In this document: positions 24,213-31,097 of the stretch, piece by piece
Layout of the letters: each line of letters opens with the position of its first letter
How positions within the stretch are numbered: position 1 is the first letter of the stretch
Assembly: GCA_025353485.1 (NCBI GenBank)
Contig: JANXQO010000035.1
Span: 1-64,000, forward strand
DNA: 64,000 nt
Source of the DNA: Chitinophagales bacterium
GTDB taxonomy: Bacteria > Bacteroidota > Bacteroidia > Chitinophagales > Chitinophagaceae
Direction: 5' to 3'
Position numbers and translations under genes: made by a program
Notes under the pieces: model-generated
Databases searched by the model: none
Told to the model about the DNA's origin: nothing
The model's input: only the letters and a program-made list of their open reading frames with translations

Positions 24213-24976
24213 TAAACATTTTAATTATCGAAGATGAAGAACCTGCAGCAAACAGGTTGAAAAAGATGCTTACTGAATTATTGCCTGATGCAAATGTGCT
24301 TGACAATATTGTAGGCGTTAAATCTGCTATTGCATGGTTTAAACAAAATTCTTTACCCGATCTTATATTTTCGGATATCCAGTTATCTGATGGATTAAGC
24401 TTTGAAATATTTAAAAATGTTGAAATACAATGCCCTGTTATTTTTATTACAGCTTATGACCAATATGCCATTGATGCTTTTAAAGTAAATAGTATTGATT
24501 ACCTGCTAAAGCCAATTAAAAAAAATGATCTGCAAACTGCAATAAATAAGTTTAAAAAATTAAACAGAAGTGAACCTTCATCACTTGATATAAATAAACT
24601 GCTGGAAGCATTTAATCAACCGAAAACAGATTATAAAACAAGATTTATTGTGCGATACGGAGAGCATATAAAAACAATTAAAATAGAAGACGCTGCCTAT
24701 TTTTATACAGAAGATAAGATCAATTTTATAACTACCAAAGAAGGCCGTCGTTATACAATTGATTACAATTTAGATGCGCTTGAAAGTATGTTGGATCCAA
24801 AAATATTTTTTCGCATCAACAGGCAATTTATTATTTCCATACATGCCATAAGCGAAATGTTTTCATACAGTAAAAGCAGGGTGTTGGTAAAACTTAATCC
24901 GCCAACAAAGCATGAAACCATTGTGAGCACTGAGCGATCAGGAGATTTTAAATTATGGTTGGGTGATGAAAAATAA
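24209..24976 (+). CDS. LytTR-family response regulator
   Basis: The 255-residue protein has a receiver domain with acidic pocket EDEE (residues 8-11), phospho-acceptor Asp56 (DLIFSDIQLSDG) and DYLLKPIKKND, and a C-terminal LytTR DNA-binding domain with RFIVRYGEHIKTI, KINFITTKEGRRYTIDYNLDALE and FFRINRQFIISIHAI. It is translationally coupled to the sensor (ATGA overlap at 24209-24212). The target promoter is probably upstream in the same cluster, but no clear direct-repeat LytTR site was recognised. Confidence 0.93.
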   Translation: MINILIIEDEEPAANRLKKMLTELLPDANVLDNIVGVKSAIAWFKQNSLPDLIFSDIQLSDGLSFEIFKNVEIQCPVIFITAYDQYAIDAFKVNSIDYLLKPIKKNDLQTAINKFKKLNRSEPSSLDINKLLEAFNQPKTDYKTRFIVRYGEHIKTIKIEDAAYFYTEDKINFITTKEGRRYTIDYNLDALESMLDPKIFFRINRQFIISIHAISEMFSYSKSRVLVKLNPPTKHETIVSTERSGDFKLWLGDEK

Positions 24977-25013
24977 CCTTCTATAAATTTGCCGGCAATA
25001 CAATTTTTTGATT

Positions 25014-25048
25014 TTGCCAATTATTTTTGCTCATAAAATAATTGGCAA
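25014..25048. terminator. Hairpin between convergent genes
   Basis: TTGCCAATTATTTT (25014-25027) pairs perfectly with AAAATAATTGGCAA (25035-25048) over a seven-base loop. It lies between the convergent LytTR regulator and M28 peptidase genes and could end transcription from both sides. U-tracts are weak on both strands. Confidence 0.6.
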
Positions 25049-25073
25049 ATAAAATTTTATTAATCCACCGCAA

Positions 25074-26420
25074 TTATCTTCCAATTCCTGGTACTACCGG
25101 CAAGCTTTCATTCCCTGTTTCATTAACGGATTGTACCGCAAAAAAATAATTGTCTTTTGAATAAGGTAAGCGCATTTCTGTTGCAGTAGTAAAAAATTTC
25201 TTTTGCCAAACAGGGCTTGTTGTTTCTCTCATTAAAATATAATAGCCTTTTACTTTTCCAATTGCAGGCGCCTGCCAATATAAATAAGTGGAGTTGGTTA
25301 ATTTTTTTACATCCATTTTTACTGAGTCGGGCATTGAAGGAGCCTTTGCAAGATTGGCGAGATTGCATAAATTAAGTCCTGTATTTTTTCGCAGGTATTC
25401 AAAATCTATATGCTCAGGCAGATCGCCGTACTGAATGCCGTTCTCAACTCTCACATCCTGGTGTTGGCGTGTATAATTTTCATTCATTTCTGTAATGCGA
25501 ACCGCTGCAAAGCCACGCTGCACATAAGGTGTATGATCGCCGCCACGCAAAAACCTGTCGTTACGGTACACTAAAACCACCTGTAGATTATCAACATAGC
25601 GTTCGCCAATTTCTTTTACATAGCGGGCAAGCTGCCTAGCTTTGCCATCATTTTCCAAACCAAGAGCACGAATGTTTGCAGCATTTTTTTCAGTTTCATA
25701 CGCCGGCAACCCTTCACTAAATACACGCACTTTTGTATTATCAATAATATTTGTTTCGTTGCTGTTATTGCTGCCCATAATATCTTTATTAAGAACAGCT
25801 TCAATATTCCGGTTTTCTTTTTTTGCTTTTTCGCTCATGTAAGTTGAACCAAGCAAACCCTGCTCCTCGCCACTTACCGCTACAAAAATTATTGTTGCCG
25901 GAAATGGATGCATACTCATTATTCTTGCACATTCCATAACAGCCGCCGTACCACTGCCGTCATCATTTGCACCGGGTGCATCATTTATCCGGTCCATTAC
26001 ACTTGTACGCATATTATCAAGATGACCGCTGATGATAAAAATGCGTTTGTCTTTTGGGTCAGTTCCTCTTAATGTTGCCATTACATTGCCTAACAATAAA
26101 ATTGTATCCACCCTTTTTTTATCAGGCGGTAACGTAGTGGTATCAATGGTTGCGGTGAGCCTGCCATTGGATTGTTTTGCAAATTCATTAAACCTTTGCA
26201 ACACCCAACCGCGTGCTGCACCAATTCCTCTTTTTGAATTTGTTGGTGTACTTAATGTATTGCGTGTGCCAAAAGCAACTAATGTTTTTATGTAAGATTT
26301 AAGAGAATCGGATGATATCTCTTTTACCATTTGCTCTATTTCAGGGTCACGCTGAACAATGATTTGTGCAAATAAATTATGTATAGATAAAAAACAGGCA
26401 ATGAATATTATTTTTTTCAT
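25074..26420 (-). CDS. Secreted M28-family metallopeptidase with C-terminal FN3-like part
   Basis: The 448-residue protein has a signal peptide ending LFAQ, and zinc-peptidase motifs of the M28 fold: SGHLDN (His123), PGANDDGSG (Asp144 region), AVSGEEQGLLGS with catalytic Glu175 and ligand Glu176, and GGDHTPYVQRGFAAVRI with a late histidine. The last 90 residues (STYLYWQAPAIGKVKGYYILMRE) look like a fibronectin-III-like domain with a tail. It is expected to be an aminopeptidase in the periplasm or outside the cell. A second M28 protein of a different subgroup lies at 62627. It converges on the LytTR gene. Confidence 0.88.
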   Translation of the reverse strand: MKKIIFIACFLSIHNLFAQIIVQRDPEIEQMVKEISSDSLKSYIKTLVAFGTRNTLSTPTNSKRGIGAARGWVLQRFNEFAKQSNGRLTATIDTTTLPPDKKRVDTILLLGNVMATLRGTDPKDKRIFIISGHLDNMRTSVMDRINDAPGANDDGSGTAAVMECARIMSMHPFPATIIFVAVSGEEQGLLGSTYMSEKAKKENRNIEAVLNKDIMGSNNSNETNIIDNTKVRVFSEGLPAYETEKNAANIRALGLENDGKARQLARYVKEIGERYVDNLQVVLVYRNDRFLRGGDHTPYVQRGFAAVRITEMNENYTRQHQDVRVENGIQYGDLPEHIDFEYLRKNTGLNLCNLANLAKAPSMPDSVKMDVKKLTNSTYLYWQAPAIGKVKGYYILMRETTSPVWQKKFFTTATEMRLPYSKDNYFFAVQSVNETGNESLPVVPGIGR

Positions 26421-26468
26421 GAAAAATTGTTGAGAATTAAATATACAGAGAAAGAAAATGAGATTAAT

Positions 26469-26867
26469 TTAGGAGATTTTTTTTGGCTCTATAAAATCCC
26501 AGAGATTGCCATACAGATCTTTAAACACAGCAACTGTTCCCCACTTTTCTTCAATGGGTTCCCTTACAAATGAAATTCCTTTGGCCTGCATATTTTTATA
26601 ATCTCTCCAAAAATCATCTGTATAAAGAAATAAAAAAACACGTCCTCCGGTTTGATTACCCACCCTGCTTTTTTGTTCTTCATTATCGGCTCTTGCCAAT
26701 AGCAAACAAAAATCTGTTGAACCTTTTGGCGATATCCGTAACCAGCGTTTTGTTTTACTCAATATTGTGTCTTCTGCAACAATAAAATTTAATTTTTCAG
26801 TATAGAATTTAATAGCTTCATCATACTCATTAACCACCAATGTTATTTGCGCTATCCGTTGTTTCAT
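26469..26867 (-). CDS. VOC-superfamily (glyoxalase-like) protein
   Basis: The 132-residue protein has one vicinal-oxygen-chelate module pair: ITLVVNEYDEAIKFYTEKLNFIV at the start and GISFVREPIEEKWGTVAVFKDLYGNLWDFIEP at the end, the usual GNxxxF/Wxx(E) pattern with a terminal Glu as possible metal ligand. Members include glyoxalases, dioxygenases and antibiotic-binding proteins; no specific function is readable. It is a single-gene unit 49 bases upstream of the M28 gene on the same strand and may be co-transcribed with it. Confidence 0.85.
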   Translation of the reverse strand: MKQRIAQITLVVNEYDEAIKFYTEKLNFIVAEDTILSKTKRWLRISPKGSTDFCLLLARADNEEQKSRVGNQTGGRVFLFLYTDDFWRDYKNMQAKGISFVREPIEEKWGTVAVFKDLYGNLWDFIEPKKIS

Positions 26868-27159
26868 TATTTATTTACTACTTTTTTATTTTACAGTGGG
26901 TTATAGGATCTGATTAAAACAACAGGTCAGACTGGTTTAATATTACTATAACATGACTTCTCTAATAAACTTTTTAAATATAAGTTTGCCGCCTTAAAAG
27001 TAAATGAAGATTGAAAATTATCAGCAATTAATTTTATTATTTGTTTTATAAAAACGGTAAACTATCTTTAAGTTCTGCTGAAACAAAACCTATTTTTTAC
27101 ACTGCTGCTTTAATCTTTGATGATTTGAAATATTTCATTCCTGAATTTAAAAAAATAAT
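26868..27159. other. 292-base intergenic region with one promoter core
   Basis: This spacer between the divergent VOC and SGNH-like genes has no open frame of interest. A plus-strand TAAGTTTG (26981-26988) fits TAnnTTTG, which would give the SGNH-like gene a long leader of about 165 bases. No other structured element was seen. Confidence 0.45.
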
Positions 27160-28200
27160 ATGGAAAGTAAAAATCTGGTGAAAGCCGGTGTACTAACGTT
27201 GATACTGGTTATAACTTCTATTGCCAGTTGGGAACTTTATTTGCGTAGTAAAGGCATCAACATTGCATACGATGATGGTGATGCTTTGTGGAGCGATAAA
27301 AGAGCCAGGGTTTACGAACCAGCTGATAAGGCCACAGTTTTTATCGGCTCATCCCGCAATAAGTTTGATCTCGATATTGTAACATGGCAATCAATCACCG
27401 GAGAAAATGCTATTCAACTGGCGGTTGAAGGTACTTCACCACTGCCTGTTTTAGATGACCTTGCTAAGGATTCTGACTTTAAGGGAAAATTGATGATAGA
27501 TGTTACGGAAGGATTATTTTTTTCTTTATCAACTCCCAGGGGAGCTATGCTAAAAGCGGATATGGATTATTATAAAAAAAGAACACCTGCTCAACGATTT
27601 AGTTTCGAGGTAAATCATTTATTGGAATCCCAATTTGTTTTTCTTGACAAAAATTATTTATCATTAAATAGTATTCTGGAAAATGCAAAAATACCTCCAC
27701 GTTATGGTGTTTATGGATCACCGGTTTTCCCTATGGATTTTAATAAATCAACCTTTAACCGGCAGAGTTATATGACAGACCGTTTTGTAACGGATACCAA
27801 TTTACAAAACCAGGTGAAAGCTATTTGGGCGTATGGAGCTTCACGGCCCACAACACCATTAAGCATTTACCAACAAGACTCTATTATTGCAACAGTTAAA
27901 AGCGACGTAGCTAAAATAAAAGCAAGAGGAGGGCAAATAATATTTGTACGTACTCCATCAAGTGGTCCGTTCCTGTCGAAAGAGAAAACCGGTTTTCCAC
28001 GGGAAAAATATTGGGATATAATATTAACGGTTACAAATTGTCCCGGAATTTATTTTGAGGATTATCCAGCCATTGCCCATTTTCAATGCCCTGAATTTTC
28101 TCATCTTAAACCATCGGATGCAATTGTTTTTACCAAAAACTTAATTAATATTATTCAGGAAAAAGGTTGGTCTTTTCCTCATAAACAAACTATACAATAA
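27160..28200 (+). CDS. SGNH-hydrolase-like membrane-anchored protein, partner of the MBOAT enzyme
   Basis: The 346-residue protein has an N-terminal membrane helix (about residues 8-27) and an SGNH-like domain in the periplasm: VFIGSSRNKFDLD with Ser65 in GSSR (residues 63-66) and AVEGTSPLPVLDDL as block II. Near the end SHLKPSDAIVF carries the histidine of the expected D-x-x-H block, but the usual aspartate is replaced (PEFSH). Such proteins (DltD/AlgJ/AlgX-like) act with an MBOAT acyltransferase in acylating extracellular glycans. The MBOAT gene follows after 29 bases. The altered catalytic block leaves its enzymatic activity uncertain. Confidence 0.68.
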   Translation: MESKNLVKAGVLTLILVITSIASWELYLRSKGINIAYDDGDALWSDKRARVYEPADKATVFIGSSRNKFDLDIVTWQSITGENAIQLAVEGTSPLPVLDDLAKDSDFKGKLMIDVTEGLFFSLSTPRGAMLKADMDYYKKRTPAQRFSFEVNHLLESQFVFLDKNYLSLNSILENAKIPPRYGVYGSPVFPMDFNKSTFNRQSYMTDRFVTDTNLQNQVKAIWAYGASRPTTPLSIYQQDSIIATVKSDVAKIKARGGQIIFVRTPSSGPFLSKEKTGFPREKYWDIILTVTNCPGIYFEDYPAIAHFQCPEFSHLKPSDAIVFTKNLINIIQEKGWSFPHKQTIQ

Positions 28201-28229
28201 AATAATATTCAAAGCCAAAACTTTTAATC

Positions 28230-29711
28230 ATGGTTTTTAACTCGTATACTTTTATCGTTTTTTTTATTGTGATGCTTGTGCTGCACAATCTTCCTCTTGC
28301 ATGGAAAGTAAAAAAGATAAATCTTTTAATAGCCAGCTATATTTTTTACGCTGCCTGGAATCCGCCTTTTGTTCTTTTGCTTTGGCTGGCAACAGTTGTA
28401 GATTTTTTTGTAGGGCGGGCATTGTACACACAACCCAACAGGCATAAAAGAAAATTGCTGCTCGTAATCAGCCTCTGCGGAAACCTTGGTATGCTTTTCT
28501 TTTTTAAATATGGAGGGTTTTTATTAGAGAACTTCACCCATGTTGTAAATGCTATTGGAATTAATTATCATCCCGCCAAACCAAATATTATTCTACCGGC
28601 AGGTATATCCTTTTATACATTTACAACATTGTGCTATACAATTGATATGTATAAAAAAAGAAGTAAGCCTGTAAAATCAATGCTTGATTTTGCATTGTTT
28701 GTAACCTTCTTTCCACATCTCGTTGCAGGTCCTATTGTACGTCCGCCACAATTAGTGCCACAGTTTGAAACACCCAGAACTGCCAATCAAAAACAAATGC
28801 TGCAGGGTTTGTTATTGATAACCCTTGGATTATTTATGAAAGTGGTGTTGGCTGACAGTATGCTCTCAACGCCTGCCAATGTTGTGTTTGACGCAAAAGG
28901 TCCCCTGAGTACACTTGATGCATGGATGGGAGTGCTTGCATTTTCGGGGCAAATATTTTTTGATTTTGCAGGCTACTCAACCTGCGCCATTGGCGTGGCT
29001 TCCTGCTTAGGTTTTGTATTGCCGGAGAATTTTTTGTACCCCTACGCTGCCATAGGATTTTCAGATTTCTGGAGAAGATGGCACATTACTTTATCTGCCT
29101 GGCTCAGGGATTATTTATACATTCCATTAGGAGGCAACAGGAGCGGAAAATTCCGGACATACATAAACCTTATGATAACAATGTTGCTTGGCGGTTTATG
29201 GCACGGGGCTAACTGGACCTTTGTTGTATGGGGAGCCTTGCACGGTTTTTATCTAATGGTAGAAAAGTTTATCCAGGATTTTAAGATACGTTTAAAACCA
29301 AAGCCGGAACTTGTACAACCTGCTGTTGTTATGCAGGGTTTTATGGCGCCCCGGTTTTTAAAGAAAGTACAATCCTCTAATTTTCTTCTTGCCCTGTTTA
29401 CCTTTTTTTTGGTGAATGTAACATGGGTGTTTTTCCGCTCACCTGATTTTACTTCAGCATGGAGAATGCTTACATCCATGTTCTATCATGTACCAAAAGG
29501 TGCTGTGCTTTTATCTACCTTAACTATTATAAAAGTTTCTGTTATTGTTGTTTGTATGGTTGCCTTTCACTGGATGATGCGTAACACCCGTATTGTAAAT
29601 GTTGCCAATAAAATGCCATGGTGGCTGCTGGGGTTAGTTTGGAGTGCCATGCTTATGCTTATAATATTAAGCCAGGAAAGCAGCAGCACATTTATCTATT
29701 TCCAGTTTTAG
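28230..29711 (+). CDS. MBOAT-family membrane O-acyltransferase (AlgI/DltB-like)
   Basis: The 493-residue multi-spanning protein follows the AlgI/DltB pattern: FNSYTFIVFFIVMLVLHN and ASYIFYAAWNPPFVLLL near the start, LPAGISFYTFTTLCYTIDMYK, PHLVAGPIVRPPQLVPQF, the arginine-rich FSDFWRRWHITLSAWLRDYLYIPLGGNR and the catalytic WHGANWTFVVWGALHG (His325 and His338). It moves acyl groups from the cytoplasm to a glycan in the envelope. The preceding SGNH-like gene is the likely transferase partner, so the pair probably acetylates an exopolysaccharide or surface glycan. No glycan synthesis genes adjoin it. Confidence 0.9.
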   Translation: MVFNSYTFIVFFIVMLVLHNLPLAWKVKKINLLIASYIFYAAWNPPFVLLLWLATVVDFFVGRALYTQPNRHKRKLLLVISLCGNLGMLFFFKYGGFLLENFTHVVNAIGINYHPAKPNIILPAGISFYTFTTLCYTIDMYKKRSKPVKSMLDFALFVTFFPHLVAGPIVRPPQLVPQFETPRTANQKQMLQGLLLITLGLFMKVVLADSMLSTPANVVFDAKGPLSTLDAWMGVLAFSGQIFFDFAGYSTCAIGVASCLGFVLPENFLYPYAAIGFSDFWRRWHITLSAWLRDYLYIPLGGNRSGKFRTYINLMITMLLGGLWHGANWTFVVWGALHGFYLMVEKFIQDFKIRLKPKPELVQPAVVMQGFMAPRFLKKVQSSNFLLALFTFFLVNVTWVFFRSPDFTSAWRMLTSMFYHVPKGAVLLSTLTIIKVSVIVVCMVAFHWMMRNTRIVNVANKMPWWLLGLVWSAMLMLIILSQESSSTFIYFQF

Positions 29712-29783
29712 AGATTCTTAATGATAAACAATGCTATGCAACTGAATTGATTGACAAAACGATGCTGCCAGGAATATCTACTG

Positions 29784-29811
29784 TTGGCTCAATAAAAAAA
29801 AATTACTTTTG
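29784..29811 (+). promoter_or_regulatory. Promoter: TTG (29784-29786) and TACTTTTG (29804-29811)
   Basis: An exact TAnnTTTG core lies 18 bases before the ATG at 29830, with a TTG 17 bases upstream as a -33 element. This is one of the better promoters in the window. Confidence 0.6.
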
Positions 29812-29829
29812 CGTCCTTAATATTTTACC

Positions 29830-30804
29830 ATGAAAAAAGGACCTGTTTCTGAATTTATAGAACATCATTACCGGCATTTTAATGCAGCGGCATTAATGGA
29901 TGCAGCAAAGGGTTATGTAACACATATTGATGAAGGTGGTAAAATGATGGTAACGCTGGCAGGGGCTATGAGCACGGCTGAGCTGGGAATTTCTTTTGCA
30001 GAAATGATTCGGCAGGATAAAGTTGCCATCATTAGTTGCACGGGCGCAAATCTTGAAGAAGATATAATGAACCTGGTAGCGCACAGCCATTATAAAAGAG
30101 TTCCTAATTACCGTGATCTTAGTCCGCAGGAAGAATGGAATCTGTTGGAAAATCATTACAACCGTGTTACCGATACATGTATTCCGGAAGAAGAAGCTTT
30201 CAGAAGATTACAACAACATATTCATAAAATATGGAAAGATGCAGATGATAAAGGAGAAAGATTTTTTCCGCATGAGTACATGTACAAAATGCTTTTGAGT
30301 GGTGTGCTGGAACAGTATTATGAAATTGATGCGAAGAACAGCTGGATGCTTGCTGCCGCACAAAAAAATATTCCGATGGTTGTGCCCGGTTGGGAAGACA
30401 GCACGATGGGGAATATTTTTGCATCCTATATTATTAAAGGAGAATTAAAAGCATCTACCATGAAAAGTGGAATTGAATACATGGTTGAATTGAGTGACTG
30501 GTACCGCAAAAATTCTTCAGGGAAAGGTGTTGGGTTTTTTCAGATTGGTGGCGGCATTGCAGGAGATTTTCCTATCTGCGTTGTGCCAATGATGTACCAG
30601 GATCTTGAATGGCACGATGTTCCGTTCTGGAGTTATTTCTGTCAAATTTCTGACTCCACAACTTCGTATGGCTCTTACTCCGGCGCAGTTCCTAATGAAA
30701 AAATTACCTGGGGTAAACTTGATATTCATACACCAAAATTTATTGTAGAGAGTGATGCAACAATTGTAGCACCGCTGATATTTGCATGGGTATTGGAATG
30801 GTAA
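29830..30804 (+). CDS. Deoxyhypusine-synthase-family enzyme
   Basis: The 324-residue protein follows the deoxyhypusine synthase fold: VTLAGAMSTAELGISFAEMIR, DKVAIISCTGANLEEDI, PMVVPGWEDSTMGNIFASY, GVGFFQIGGGIAGDFPICVVP and the end ESDATIVAPLIFAWVL. The active-site lysine that forms the enzyme intermediate in eukaryotic enzymes is kept in EKITWGKL (Lys296). Bacteria lack eIF5A, so the likely reaction is transfer of an aminobutyl group from spermidine to another amine, such as formation of homospermidine, but this is inferred. The gene has its own promoter and is not in an obvious operon. Confidence 0.87.
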   Translation: MKKGPVSEFIEHHYRHFNAAALMDAAKGYVTHIDEGGKMMVTLAGAMSTAELGISFAEMIRQDKVAIISCTGANLEEDIMNLVAHSHYKRVPNYRDLSPQEEWNLLENHYNRVTDTCIPEEEAFRRLQQHIHKIWKDADDKGERFFPHEYMYKMLLSGVLEQYYEIDAKNSWMLAAAQKNIPMVVPGWEDSTMGNIFASYIIKGELKASTMKSGIEYMVELSDWYRKNSSGKGVGFFQIGGGIAGDFPICVVPMMYQDLEWHDVPFWSYFCQISDSTTSYGSYSGAVPNEKITWGKLDIHTPKFIVESDATIVAPLIFAWVLEW

Positions 30805-31096
30805 AGCCTCACCCCTTCCCTCTCCACAAGTAGAGAGGGTGAAAGAAGCCTCACCCTCCAACTCTCTCTCCACCTCATCCGCCCTTTGGGCACCTTCTCC
30901 TAAAGGAGAAGGAAAGTGGAATGAATATAATGAGGGAGCGGTACGTTTGAATAATACCAAACATAATATCTTCCATTTCATCATTAAATCTTTGTTGGAT
31001 AAATTTATCTGATGGTAATTTATTTTCAACTTTTGTAAACGGCATTGTGTGTTAGCAAGTCTCCCCTGTTGGGGGAGAGTTAGAGGGGGCGGGGCT
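30805..31096. repeat. GC-rich terminal-inverted-repeat cluster, about 290 bases
   Basis: Several AGCCTCACC-type units follow the stop of the deoxyhypusine-like gene: one at 30805-30840 with hairpin CCCTCTC/GAGAGGG and another from 30848 with hairpins GCCCTTTGGGC and CCTTCTCCTAAAGGAGAAGG. The right end (31058-31096) reads CTCCCCTGTTGGGGGAG then AGAGGGGGCGGGGCT, the inverse of the AGCCxCACCC left ends. The AT-rich middle contains a 56-codon open frame (30875-31045). The cluster fills the gap between two convergent genes. Confidence 0.65.
30875..31045 (-). pseudogene. Possible cargo-gene relic inside the GC-rich cluster
   Basis: A minus-strand frame of 56 codons starts MPFTKVENKLPSDKFIQQ and continues RFNDEMEDIMFGIIQTYRS; its end is made of repeat sequence (SFSFRRRCPKGG). 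The FIQQ...MEDIMFG pattern resembles FIQK...LENMMLG in the relic at 16704-16772. The family is not recognised. It may be a decayed or non-coding remnant rather than an expressed gene. Confidence 0.35.
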
Positions 31097-31097
31097 A

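Noticed and set aside
30517-31029. Minus-strand frame of 170 codons
   Set aside because: Most of it is antisense to the deoxyhypusine-like gene and to repeat sequence; the repeats are read as SPLGEGAQRADEVERE-type peptides, a sign of translated repeats rather than a gene.
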